From Phaeodactylibacter xiamenensis (GTDB lineage: Bacteria; Bacteroidota; Bacteroidia; Chitinophagales; Saprospiraceae), in the NCBI RefSeq assembly GCF_000759025.1, contig NZ_JPOS01000020.1, forward strand, positions 62,001-126,000: a stretch of DNA of 64,000 nucleotides. Direction: 5' to 3'. A model generated the notes under the pieces. The model ran no database searches, was not told the DNA's origin, and saw only the letters and a list, made by a program, of their open reading frames with translations. Shown here piece by piece: positions 1 to 8,806 of the stretch. How positions within the stretch are numbered: position 1 is the stretch's first letter; each line of letters starts with the position of its first letter. The translations under genes were made by a program, and so were the position numbers.

Positions 1-837
1 ATTGAAAGGGTCTGTGCCGGGATCAAGGTGGATCAACTCATCGTTATCGGGAATGAGCTCCATGGTAACAGAGACTTCCGACTGGAAGACCTCATTCATC
101 CGGTTGAGGGCCACAGCATAGGCACTCATGACGTCATCCATGGTACCGCCCTGTCCCTGTGCAAACTCACCCGTACAGACCAGCGCCATGCGGTAGGTAC
201 GCAAGGGTAAAGCCGCACCAGCTGTACTGCGAAAGGACAGTTCTTCTGACTCCCGGGTGCGCTCCTGATGGACTTCGGCCAGCATCTCTTCAGCATGATT
301 GTCAAAACCACACGTAAGCTCGGGCATTTCTTCCAGCTGCTGATGGCGTTTGTAGTAGCTGATAAAGTACCGGTTCTGATGAGAAGCATAAGGCTCCACA
401 TGCACACGGCCCTCAGGGGTATTAATCCCTGCGCTTATCCCTTTGGTCGTTACCTCGAAGCGTGCCGTAACGAGCGGGCGGTCCTTGCTGATGGCGGTAT
501 AGGCCTTGATGTAAGGGTATTTTGCAGCAAGCTCCGGCGCCATAATTCTTGACTCCACAACTTCAAACTTCTCTGTAGTGCCATCCGGAAGCGGGAGTTC
601 AATTTCGGCAGGTGCATTCTGAGCTGCTGCTGTGAAGGCAAGTGGTGCATTGGCAATCTGTTGAACAAAAGGCTCGTATTCCAGCGCCAGGGTACGGTAT
701 TGAGTTGCAGTAATCGCGACTTCAGACTCCACAGGGAGCATGATGCGCTGTTCGCTAACATCTGTCCATAAACCAGACTGTGCCCCGGCAAAGCTGAGGA
801 CAAATAAACTAAGGAGAAAAGTAAAAAGTGATTTCAT
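1..837 (-). CDS. Secreted reprolysin-like zinc metalloprotease, N-terminal part (cut by window edge)
   Basis: The minus-strand frame is open from an ATG at 837 to base 1 (279 codons), with no stop, so the C-terminal half lies outside the window. Residues 1-20 are a signal peptide (MKSLFTFLLSLFVLSFAGAQ). A propeptide-like region of about 190 residues follows. From about residue 210 the sequence turns into the start of a reprolysin/M12B-type catalytic domain, with RTYRMALVCTGEFAQ, then a run of the GGTMDDVMSAYAVALNRMN type, then IPDNDELIHLDP. This is the usual opening of Bacteroidota reprolysin-family proteases, which are normally T9SS cargo. The HExxH zinc site and any sorting domain would be beyond the edge and cannot be checked. 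Family assignment is by motif memory. Confidence 0.8.
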   Translation of the reverse strand, partial: MKSLFTFLLSLFVLSFAGAQSGLWTDVSEQRIMLPVESEVAITATQYRTLALEYEPFVQQIANAPLAFTAAAQNAPAEIELPLPDGTTEKFEVVESRIMAPELAAKYPYIKAYTAISKDRPLVTARFEVTTKGISAGINTPEGRVHVEPYASHQNRYFISYYKRHQQLEEMPELTCGFDNHAEEMLAEVHQERTRESEELSFRSTAGAALPLRTYRMALVCTGEFAQGQGGTMDDVMSAYAVALNRMNEVFQSEVSVTMELIPDNDELIHLDPGTDPFN

Positions 838-1176
838 AATTCTACAGTTGTTCTGTAATGACCTTGATCCATAAATTCAGGGCCCGGCCTGATGATATAA
901 TTGCTGCACTTTTTCTGGCGCAGTTTAGTCTTACTTTCAGTGGGTTGTTTTGAGGGCTTTATTAAAAGAATTCTCCTCATATGCCGGGCTCAACGGAGTA
1001 CGGCTCATCGGAAAAGTCCCGGTTTTAAGCAATAAAGTTTGGCAATCAGCGGGCGGCTTTCTAATGAATAGACACAAATTTACTAGTATTCACCTATTCC
1101 TGTAAAGAAGATACCAATATTGTTTGTCGGGATATGGCGTTCATTGGTAGAAAAAGAGGCGTTTTCAGGTCTTTGC
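838..1176. other. Intergenic region upstream of the protease gene
   Basis: About 340 bases without a convincing gene. It carries the 5' leader of the minus-strand protease and the 3' end of the helicase gene on the other side. A sequence matching the Bacteroidota -7 element (TAAATTTG) is present on the minus strand at 1082-1075, but with no matched -33 box at normal spacing. I see no terminator with a clean stem. Confidence 0.4.
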
Positions 1177-4100
1177 TTACTCCAGTTCCACCCATTGGCC
1201 ACTCAGTGGAAAGTGGATGAGGCAGCGGACCCGGGGCAGCCCAAGTACGGCCTTAATGCCACGCATAGCGAGAAATGCCCAGCCGCCCATTTTGCGCTGT
1301 GCCACAGCACCCAGTTTTCTGCCGTCATTCTGGTCATGCCGAAGGTGTTGTATGATGATGGCCTCATCAGGCTTTACTATTAAATGGTGCAGGTAGTCCT
1401 GAAAAAGCCGGCCTTTATAGAAGAAATGTAAGGGATACTGCCGGTAGTGGTCCCGGGGCTGTAATTGCCGGTCCAGCCCTTTATGCCAGGCATCGGCTTG
1501 TTGCAATATTGTGCGTGCAGGCAGGTGCTCGAGTTCGTAGCGTTGCAGAAAACGGAGTGCAACGCCCGTTCGGCGATCGGTATCGTGGTGCGGCTGATCG
1601 GCGAATAAAAAGGCGGTAACCGCGCGCAGTGCAGCTATACGGTCTTCTCCCTCTGACAACGCCATGGGCGTAGCGTAGGCATAAGCCGGGAGCGGATGCA
1701 CGCGGGCGTCTTCCACCTGATCCTGCGGGAAGAGGTAATCAAAATACTCATGCCTGGACGGACCGGCAGGCTGGCTGAGGAAAGTTATCGCTTCAGCAGC
1801 GTCTGCTCCGGCTGGTTCAAAGCTCCTTTCGTAAGTGAAAATCTCTGCTTCGATATTAATGAATTCATCTGCCCAGCTCCACGGGGTTTCCACGTTGCCG
1901 GGCTCAAGGGTAGGGTGGGCTTCCTCTCCGGCATGCCAGGTGCGGTTGAGCCATTTGGCCGGGCTTTCACGGGTAGGGAAAATCAGGTAGTCCCGGGCCC
2001 GGGTAATGCCCACGTAGAGCAGCCGGGCTTCTTCTGCCAGTGCCTGCTTTCGGGCTCTGATACTGGCCGGGCTACTTTGCAGCTGCTCCTCCCAGTAGGT
2101 ATTTTTGTACTGTTTGTCGTAAGGATTGACCCAGTATCGGAGCCACCGTCCTCCGAGTACGTTGCCGAGGTCCACATGATCAGTCTCTGAGATGATGTCA
2201 ATGCCCCAGGGATCGGCTCTGAGGTTGTTTTCCAGGTCATGGCAGATGACAACAGGCCACTCCAACCCTTTGCTGCGGTGGTAAGTCAGCACATTGACCG
2301 CATCAGGCCCTTCGCCGGAACCCTGCAGGTCCTTGCCATCTTTTTCAAGGGCATTGAGCCAAAGCAGAAATCCACCGGTAGAGGCCGCTGAGTGCATCCG
2401 GTTGCAGGCAGATTCGTACTGTAGCGCGTACTTCCGCAGCACGTCTACATTGCTCAGGCGCTGCCGGGTGTTCCCCCATCGGGCAATGGTACGCCTGATC
2501 TGCAGCCGTTCCATGAGCAAGTCCAGGGTTTCTGCGCTGGATAGCTCCAGCGTATTTTTGCGCAGTAGCTTTAACTGCCGGATGATATCAGCTTCAGACT
2601 CCCAGGGTTGGAGCCCTTTCTCACGGGCTTCCCGGGCCGCGACGTAACTGAGCCGGCTTTCCACTATTGCTTCCAGGTCATGGCTTCCGTAAAGCATTAA
2701 AATCTCTGCTACCGATAAGTCATCATAAGGGTTGATCAGGTATTTCAGGCAGGCCAGAATATAACGCGCCTCCGCTGTACGCAACAGCCCTGCTCTTGAG
2801 ATCGCCGCTTTGAGCCCGGCCTTGTGCAGGGCTTCCGCCATGGCCTGGCAATTGTTGTTAGACCGGCAAAGGATGGCTACATCGCCGGGGCGTACCTGTC
2901 GGGGCGTACCGCCTGATTTAGGCTCGGTGTAGTGCCCTTTTTCCAGCCACTGCCGCAGCGTGTCGGCCAGGCAGTTTTCCATCCAGGGGCGGCCGGGCGC
3001 GCGTTTGCCTTCCTCCTGCATAAAATGCCAGTGTATCAACGGATAACCCAATTCGGCAGGTTCCGGGCCGTCGTTTTTGCAGTCAGGGTTGTTCTTGCCA
3101 TCCCGGCAGCGCTTGGCTTTCAGGGCTACCTGCTCCTGAGGGAGGTCGGGGAAGGCTTTGGTGAACAGGGCGTTGGTCGTATTGACAATCAATTCGCGGG
3201 AGCGCCAGGAGAATTCCTGAATGTCTTTGGGGTCAATACCGCCCTGTTGCTGAATGATGGCTTGCATTAGCTCCGGGTCTGCACCTCTAAAGCCGTAGAT
3301 CGACTGCTTAGGGTCGCCCACCCATACAGAGTAGCGGGCAATGCGGGAAAGTTTTAGGAAAATTTCGAGCTGAATGGGACTGGTGTCCTGAAATTCGTCG
3401 ACCATCAAAAGGTCAATTTCAGCTTTCAGGACTTCTTTGATGGTGGGCTGGTCCAGGAGCTGATTGACCAGCGTCTCCATGTCTGTGTAGTCGATCAGCC
3501 CCCGTTTTTTCTTGTATTGGTCAAACTCTTCAATAGCGGCCTGCGCCAGGTCAAATAGGAGGTAGGTAAAGTTCTGTATGTCACGGTGGAAATCCGGGTG
3601 CTGATAGTGTTGGTAAGCAAATTCGAGAAGGTCTTCAGCATCCTCCCGGCTTTTGGCGCCCACGCCGAGCTTCGATATTTTGGCCCACTCATGCCAAAAC
3701 AGGTGCCCGCGGTTCTCCAGAGTGCGTTGCATACCTTTGAGGGTACTTACAGCCCCCTGGGTCTTCTTGGTATGGTCCTCGTTGTGCTCCAGCCTGGAAA
3801 TGGTAGCCTGAAGCAAGGTGCGCAACCGGTCCTCATAGCTTTCACCCTGCAGCGGTTTGGGGTCGCCAAGGAGTGCAAGGAAAGTCTCTACGGATTTGGC
3901 TTTGCTTTCCGATATAACTGTCACCGGGAAATTATTGGAGCGGATGATCTCGGTGAGCTGTTTGAGCACATGACGCCAGTCGCTGTAGCTTTGGGCAGTC
4001 AGGCCGAGCCGTTCGCTCAGGGCTTCCATCTGGTCTACCCGCTCCTCCGTCAGTACTGTTGCCAGCGATTGATTGAAAAGCTGCTGCTGGTCCTCATCGG

Positions 4101-4401
4101 CGATAATATCTACCTGTGGGGAAACGCCCGCTTCAAAAGCAAACCGTTGCAACAACCGGACGCCCAGGCTGTGGACGGTCCCGATCATGGCATTGCTCAG
4201 CTGATCTGCTTCGGCAGTACGGCCTTTGGCGAGCAGGCTGACGCGTACCCGTTCCTGCAACTCTGCAGCGGCCTTGTTGGTGAAGGTCGTAGCGATGATG
4301 CCACTGGCGCGAACATCTTTTTCCAGAAGTTCTGTCATTTCCTGTGTGAGGCGGTAGGTCTTGCCACTGCCTGCGCCGGCGGAGATAATGCGTAAATTCA
4401 T
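1177..4401 (-). CDS. UvrD/RecB-superfamily ATP-dependent DNA helicase, AddA-like
   Basis: A 1,074-residue superfamily 1 helicase. I start it at the ATG at 4401 because the Walker A follows at once (SAGAGSGKT, residues 7-15); an upstream in-frame ATG at 4443 would add 14 unlikely residues. Visible motifs are motif Ia (TFTNKAAAEL), motif II (VDEFQDTSPIQ, about 330), motif III (VGDPKQSIYGFRG, about 360), motif V (YHRSKGLEWPVV, about 710) and motif VI (LLYVGITRARDYLIF, about 800). Size and layout fit AddA/RecB-type proteins that act in double-strand break repair. The C-terminal part resembles the AddA nuclease fold, but the expected GxxD...DYK residues appear replaced (GRLFQDYL ... AIIIQHLRHD), so it may be nuclease-inactive. 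No addB-like gene is adjacent. The adjacent upstream gene ends in a terminator, so it is probably transcribed alone. Confidence 0.88.
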   Translation of the reverse strand: MNLRIISAGAGSGKTYRLTQEMTELLEKDVRASGIIATTFTNKAAAELQERVRVSLLAKGRTAEADQLSNAMIGTVHSLGVRLLQRFAFEAGVSPQVDIIADEDQQQLFNQSLATVLTEERVDQMEALSERLGLTAQSYSDWRHVLKQLTEIIRSNNFPVTVISESKAKSVETFLALLGDPKPLQGESYEDRLRTLLQATISRLEHNEDHTKKTQGAVSTLKGMQRTLENRGHLFWHEWAKISKLGVGAKSREDAEDLLEFAYQHYQHPDFHRDIQNFTYLLFDLAQAAIEEFDQYKKKRGLIDYTDMETLVNQLLDQPTIKEVLKAEIDLLMVDEFQDTSPIQLEIFLKLSRIARYSVWVGDPKQSIYGFRGADPELMQAIIQQQGGIDPKDIQEFSWRSRELIVNTTNALFTKAFPDLPQEQVALKAKRCRDGKNNPDCKNDGPEPAELGYPLIHWHFMQEEGKRAPGRPWMENCLADTLRQWLEKGHYTEPKSGGTPRQVRPGDVAILCRSNNNCQAMAEALHKAGLKAAISRAGLLRTAEARYILACLKYLINPYDDLSVAEILMLYGSHDLEAIVESRLSYVAAREAREKGLQPWESEADIIRQLKLLRKNTLELSSAETLDLLMERLQIRRTIARWGNTRQRLSNVDVLRKYALQYESACNRMHSAASTGGFLLWLNALEKDGKDLQGSGEGPDAVNVLTYHRSKGLEWPVVICHDLENNLRADPWGIDIISETDHVDLGNVLGGRWLRYWVNPYDKQYKNTYWEEQLQSSPASIRARKQALAEEARLLYVGITRARDYLIFPTRESPAKWLNRTWHAGEEAHPTLEPGNVETPWSWADEFINIEAEIFTYERSFEPAGADAAEAITFLSQPAGPSRHEYFDYLFPQDQVEDARVHPLPAYAYATPMALSEGEDRIAALRAVTAFLFADQPHHDTDRRTGVALRFLQRYELEHLPARTILQQADAWHKGLDRQLQPRDHYRQYPLHFFYKGRLFQDYLHHLIVKPDEAIIIQHLRHDQNDGRKLGAVAQRKMGGWAFLAMRGIKAVLGLPRVRCLIHFPLSGQWVELE

Positions 4402-4470
4402 AAAAATTCGTTTGCCTGCTGCTTTATGCCTGTGCGGGATCAAGATAGCGCGATCGGAGAGAAATTAAAA

Positions 4471-4505
4471 ACCGGGCAGGAAAACATCGTGATTTCCTGC
4501 CCGGT
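4471..4505 (-). terminator. Rho-independent terminator of the delta-60 repeat gene
   Basis: Perfect 13-bp inverted repeat: ACCGGGCAGGAAA at 4471-4483, a 9-base loop, and its complement at 4493-4505. On the minus strand it is followed by TTTTAATTT. It lies 23 bases past the stop of the gene ending at 4528. Confidence 0.85.
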
Positions 4506-4527
4506 AAGCTCGTGATTGGGCTGTGTT

Positions 4528-7275
4528 TTAGTTTCCGGGGTCGGCATCGCCGTTGATGTCCCCCATCTTTATTCCTATGAAGTCCGCATCCGTAACACCG
4601 GTTGAAGGTAATTCATTGACTTCTATAGCAGTTGAGAAATCTTCCAGCCACGGGTTCTGAGGGTCAGGAAAATTGTAGCCAGCCGTTACGAACTTCCAGC
4701 TTGGGCTGTTGCCCAGGGTGCTGACCTGGCCTAGTATTGCCCGCCGAATGCCAATCATATCCAGTATGGTTATCGAGCTGGTGTTGTTGATATCTGCTGC
4801 CAGGTAATCATACGGGTCATCAAAGGGCTGAACCCCCAGTATATGTTGATTGATAAGAATAAGGTCAAAAGTGGACACACCATTGAAGGGGGCTTCATCC
4901 AAGCTGACCGTAACCGTGTAAGGCAGCCCGGCTTCGAGGTGAATAAAGCCAAACTCCCCGTTGTTGTCCGTTATGGTGCTGCCGTTTGCACTGCCGCTTA
5001 GGGTCACAAATGCTCCGACGATGGGTTCGCCGGTCTTCGTGCGGACCTGCCCGCGAATCAGTCCTTCGATGACAATCGGAACACTCACCCGGGCCAGCCC
5101 GTAATGGTTAGGCCGTGCAGCATCTTCCAGCTGGCCGCCGATCAGGAAGGTGTTCTCATCCAGCACCAGGGCAGTGCGGATGCGCTGCGTTTCAAAGCCT
5201 TCCTCATCGAGCGTTTCCAGGAGCAGGCCATTGTTTTCGAGCAGGACCATTTGCGGGATGGGCGTATTCCCGATTGAATCCACAGGGCCAACTGTTAGAA
5301 TGCTTTCATTGGCGAGCAGCCCGACAAAGGCCGGGGCTCCCTCATCTTCTTCGTCAGCTGCGCTAAAGAATCCAGGCAGGTCGAAGGCAGGGTCAAGCTG
5401 ACCATTCGGCAACAGCCGTGTGAGGCAGGAGTCTGGCCCAACCGCAAACTGCCCGGCAAGCAGCAACGCTCCATCGGGCTGCTCTGCAAAGCTGATTTGG
5501 CAATCGCCGGTGCAAACCAGGTTAGCGGGGGCATTGAAAGCAGGATCAGGCTGTAAGTTAGTGCTGAGTTGCAGGAGGGTAGAGGCAGGCCCTCCGTCCA
5601 GGCTGATATTTTCCCCGGCGACCAGAATGCGGCCATCAGCCCGCCGGAATAGCCCACCGGCTTCCCCGCTGATCCGGTCAGAAAAGTTTTCGTTAAGCGT
5701 GCCGTTAAAGTTATACAGGGCAAAATTTTGTGCAACGATACCCGGATCGAATACCGTAAAGTCGCCACCGGTCAGAACTTGTCCGCCGGGCAGCGGTAAG
5801 ATGTGCAGAATGTCGCCCAGGGGGAGTGGGCTGACGGTGAAGGCGGGGTCGATGGCTCCGGTTGAAGTAAGCCGGAGCAGGGGGGATTGCCCCATGCTGT
5901 TGCCTGTGGCATTATTAGTGCCGCCCAGTAGCATACGCCCTTCAGCATCAACTGCTACGGTATTAATGGTATTTCGGTAGCTGATATTCGGGCTGTTAAA
6001 GGCAGGGTCCATACTGCCATTACTCAGCATCAGACGGGCAACGTTGACGCTGTGCAGGTCTCCGACCATCGCAAAATCGCCGCCTATACAGACACGGTTG
6101 TCATCATAGCGGGCGATGGAGTTGATGCGGCCCGGGCGCTCAAGCATGGCGTCAAAAGCGAGGTCCGGAATGCCCTGCTCATCAAAATGTGCCAGGCCCA
6201 GCGTTGGCTGCCCGTTGAATGCGCTGAAGTTGCCACCGATAACGTAGCTGCCATCCTGATAAAAGGCCAACTGCCGTATTACACCATCTGCACCAGCACC
6301 AAAATCGTAGTAGTCTAAACCTGCATTGGGTACATACCGGTGTACGGCATTGGTGTTGTTAAACTCACCGGCCACCATAATGTCGCCATCTGGAGAAAGC
6401 GCGAGAGCCATGGGGATACCGAAGATGTCGCTCCAGTTGTTAATGCTGCCATCCACATTTAAGACTACCACTGCATACCGGACCAGGAAGGTGCTTGAAG
6501 TCAGTACAATGCGCCCCAGGTTGTCCAGGGCGATATCACGGATAGATGTCATGAAATTGTTGACGCCGGGCAGGTTAGAGGAGAAGGTGAAATTGTTAAC
6601 AGGCTGCCCGTTATACGTCCGGTAGCTGATGTACCCTTCCGGTCCGTTGGGGCCACCGATAATCGTGCCGCCAATGGCAAAGCGCCCGTTCACCTGCGTG
6701 ATCAGGTCACTCACGAAAATGGTGGTGCCGGGGTTCAGCGGTATGATCTGGCTAAGGCTGCCGTTCGTGTTCAGGCGTACCAGCCCCTGAGCCTGCATGC
6801 CATCAAAAATCGTAAAGGCACCGCCCACGAGAATGGTGCCATTAAACTCCACTTCAATATCGTTGATGGTGCCAGCTGGTATGGTTCCGGCCTGGAAGCT
6901 CAGGTCCTGGCTGCCATCGGTATTTAACCTTAGGATGTGGAGCCCATCCGTATCGGGGTCTGTATAGGAGCCGCCGATAATGACTTTGCCGTCGGGCTGA
7001 ATCGCCAGGGCTGTAACGGAAAAAGGAATGCCGGACTGAAAGGACTGGTCTAGTGTGCCATCCGGATTGAAACGGGCTACGCTTGACTCTTCAATTCGGT
7101 TAGCCATGGTGAATGAACCGGCAGCAATAAATTTGCCATCGGGAAGGAGCCGAAGCTTCTCTACATCACCAGGCCGCGTGATCAGAGGGGAAAAGTCAGC
7201 GTCAATGATTTGTGCTGCAGCTGAAAATTGCAGCAGAATGCCGGCGAGTGCCAGGCAGAGGATTCGATATACCAT
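4528..7275 (-). CDS. Secreted delta-60 repeat protein with C-terminal dockerin-like module
   Basis: 915 residues with a signal peptide (MVYRILCLALAGILLQFSAAAQ). Residues about 25-720 are a run of delta-60 (YD-like) repeats of the form 'xxPDGKxIxGGxFxxxxxxxxxxLxRLNxDGSxDxxF', probably a beta-propeller or solenoid. From about 738 there is a carboxypeptidase-regulatory-like domain (GQVRTKTGEPIVGAFV). From about 799 comes a dockerin-like module with calcium-loop repeats (GVSTFDLILINQHILG; DINNTSSITILDMIGIRR; final GDINGD). The same two-domain tail is found in the proteins at 14396, 34837 and 39363. Unlike them, this one stops right after the dockerin (GDINGDADPGN) and has no T9SS sorting domain, so how it stays at the surface is open. 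One speculation is attachment through a cohesin. Function is otherwise unknown. Confidence 0.85.
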   Translation of the reverse strand: MVYRILCLALAGILLQFSAAAQIIDADFSPLITRPGDVEKLRLLPDGKFIAAGSFTMANRIEESSVARFNPDGTLDQSFQSGIPFSVTALAIQPDGKVIIGGSYTDPDTDGLHILRLNTDGSQDLSFQAGTIPAGTINDIEVEFNGTILVGGAFTIFDGMQAQGLVRLNTNGSLSQIIPLNPGTTIFVSDLITQVNGRFAIGGTIIGGPNGPEGYISYRTYNGQPVNNFTFSSNLPGVNNFMTSIRDIALDNLGRIVLTSSTFLVRYAVVVLNVDGSINNWSDIFGIPMALALSPDGDIMVAGEFNNTNAVHRYVPNAGLDYYDFGAGADGVIRQLAFYQDGSYVIGGNFSAFNGQPTLGLAHFDEQGIPDLAFDAMLERPGRINSIARYDDNRVCIGGDFAMVGDLHSVNVARLMLSNGSMDPAFNSPNISYRNTINTVAVDAEGRMLLGGTNNATGNSMGQSPLLRLTSTGAIDPAFTVSPLPLGDILHILPLPGGQVLTGGDFTVFDPGIVAQNFALYNFNGTLNENFSDRISGEAGGLFRRADGRILVAGENISLDGGPASTLLQLSTNLQPDPAFNAPANLVCTGDCQISFAEQPDGALLLAGQFAVGPDSCLTRLLPNGQLDPAFDLPGFFSAADEEDEGAPAFVGLLANESILTVGPVDSIGNTPIPQMVLLENNGLLLETLDEEGFETQRIRTALVLDENTFLIGGQLEDAARPNHYGLARVSVPIVIEGLIRGQVRTKTGEPIVGAFVTLSGSANGSTITDNNGEFGFIHLEAGLPYTVTVSLDEAPFNGVSTFDLILINQHILGVQPFDDPYDYLAADINNTSSITILDMIGIRRAILGQVSTLGNSPSWKFVTAGYNFPDPQNPWLEDFSTAIEVNELPSTGVTDADFIGIKMGDINGDADPGN

Positions 7276-7524
7276 TGGGATTATGTTTGTTGTTCACAAT
7301 TATTCATTCATCCCCGAAGGGACAAATGATAGAAAAGGCAGGCAACCAACAGTTGCTTACCGGAATGGGGGGAGGTGTTTTTCGAATCCGATTCTCAAAA
7401 AGGGTGTGCTGAGGCAGTAGCAAACGGTGTGCTGAGGGTATTCAGGGTAGCCGTTATTGTAGAGAAAATTGTACTTAAGGGCCTAAAAATACGAAAACTA
7501 TGAATGTAGTGCTCGCTCTAAGGG
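7276..7524. promoter_or_regulatory. Intergenic leader with a 12-bp direct repeat
   Basis: About 250 bases between two minus-strand genes. It contains the direct repeat GGTGTGCTGAGG at 7402-7413 and again at 7425-7436, 23 bases apart (about two helical turns), upstream of the delta-60 gene. Spacing of this kind can suit a dimeric regulator, but that is inference. Confidence 0.3.
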
Positions 7525-8061
7525 TTAAAACTTGTTGCGCCACATCATGCTTTCAACGGGCTTTTCAGTGCGTTCTGTGTACTTGGCGTTTTCTTTCTTG
7601 TTGTAATAGTTTTGGATGGTGCCTTCCACCTGAAAATAAATCAGTTGCCCGATAGGCATGCCCGCATAGACCCTGACCGGGTGAGTGCAGGAAATTTCGA
7701 GTGTCCAGGTATTGCAAAAGCCAACATCCCCTTTTCCTGCCGTGGCGTGGATGTCAATGCCGAGTCGGCCGACACTGGACTTGCCTTCCAGGAAAGGGAC
7801 GGAGTTGTGCGTCTCGGTGTACTCTTCAGTAACGCCCAGGTAAAGGGTGTTAGGGTGAAGTACAAAGCCGGACTCCGGTATTTCCAGGTACTCAATCCGG
7901 TTGTGCCGCCGTGCATCAAGGATATGATCTTTGTAAATGGCCAGTGTTTTGCCCAGGTGCACATCATAGGAATTGGTGCCCAGGCAATCGGGGCGGAATG
8001 GCTCGATGACAATCTCGCCCTGCTCAATACTCTCCAGAATACTCGTATCAGATAAGATCAT
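7525..8061 (-). CDS. dcd: dCTP deaminase
   Basis: 178 residues, the usual size of Dcd. The enzyme deaminates dCTP to dUTP, feeding dTMP synthesis in the cytosol. The N-terminus (MILSDTSILESIEQGEI), the Asn-Ser-Tyr-Asp-Val strand (TNSYDVHLG) and the active-site block GKSSVGRLGIDIHATAGKG followed by TWTLEIS carry the Ser, Arg and Glu residues known for catalysis in the E. coli enzyme. The C-terminal segment (KYTERTEKPVESMMW) may act as the nucleotide-covering tail. It stands alone and is divergent from the secreted protein at 8291. I see no sign of a fused dUTPase activity, although I cannot exclude a bifunctional form. Confidence 0.93.
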   Translation of the reverse strand: MILSDTSILESIEQGEIVIEPFRPDCLGTNSYDVHLGKTLAIYKDHILDARRHNRIEYLEIPESGFVLHPNTLYLGVTEEYTETHNSVPFLEGKSSVGRLGIDIHATAGKGDVGFCNTWTLEISCTHPVRVYAGMPIGQLIYFQVEGTIQNYYNKKENAKYTERTEKPVESMMWRNKF

Positions 8062-8290
8062 AGCCTGCTGTGGTCTCGATAGTTAGCCCGTAAAGGTATT
8101 GGATTTTTCCGGCATAGGCAGCGGTTCTTTGTATTTATTGAGAAGAGCACCAAAATTAGCAGGACGTATGGAAAAAATATCAATTTATACAATTTGCACT
8201 ATAGCCTGCTGCGTTATGGTACCTCAAAACACGACTTTTTGGAAAACCTAATTGCGTTTTCTTTTCGAACACCCAAAATTTGACGACGCT
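8062..8290. promoter_or_regulatory. Divergent promoter region between dcd and a secreted protein gene
   Basis: About 230 bases between two divergent starts, with an AT-rich stretch (8130-8260). On the dcd side TACCTTTA, seven of eight matches to the Bacteroidota -7 element TAnnTTTG, lies about 30 bases upstream of the start. No partner -33 box is clear. Confidence 0.35.
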
Positions 8291-8800
8291 ATGAAAAAGG
8301 CAGTTTTGCTTTTTACACTTCTCGCAGCATGCCTGCATCTGGCCGCGCAGGTCATTCCCTATCAGGAGCTATCCCGGCCAGAGCAGAAGCCGGGCACAGA
8401 CCTTAAAATTTATTTTGAAACCCCACATGACCTGATTGTTGTCCGCGATGGCTTCATTTCTCATCAGTCCAAAATTTACCACGAAAGCACGCCGGGAGGC
8501 TATAACGCTCAGCCTGTACAGTACAGCGCTCAAACCGTACTTGAAGGCATACCATTGAACGGCAATCAGTTGCTGGCACTCAAGGACCAGATCAAAAATA
8601 CCGGACTGCTGGCCTTGAATGGGAACGCCTTCGGTGCCCCTGGCCATCAAAACGGAGAGGATCATATTATCCGGGTAGAAGTGGATGGACAGAAGCGCAA
8701 TCTGATTTACCGCCGCAACGCAAGTTTCCCCAATGCGCCCGGCCCATTCAATCAGGTCAGCGAGTACCTGTGGTGGCTGGTGACGGAAGTGGAGCAGTAA
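8291..8800 (+). CDS. Small secreted protein of unknown function
   Basis: 169 residues from the ATG at 8291. An upstream in-frame start at 8252 would put 13 charged residues before the signal peptide, so I reject it. Residues 1-20 (MKKAVLLFTLLAACLHLAAQ) are a clear signal peptide. The mature part has no domain that I recognise. It reads as a compact beta-rich fold with IRVEVDGQKRNLIYRRNA near the end and a Trp-Trp pair close to the C-terminus. There is no T9SS sorting domain and no lipobox, so a periplasmic location is likely. It converges with the GH113-like gene 6 bases downstream. Confidence 0.7.
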   Translation: MKKAVLLFTLLAACLHLAAQVIPYQELSRPEQKPGTDLKIYFETPHDLIVVRDGFISHQSKIYHESTPGGYNAQPVQYSAQTVLEGIPLNGNQLLALKDQIKNTGLLALNGNAFGAPGHQNGEDHIIRVEVDGQKRNLIYRRNASFPNAPGPFNQVSEYLWWLVTEVEQ

Positions 8801-8806
8801 ACCGCT

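Noticed and set aside
3586-4395. A 269-codon plus-strand frame opposite the helicase
   Set aside because: The minus-strand gene has all helicase motifs; the antisense frame has no recognisable feature.
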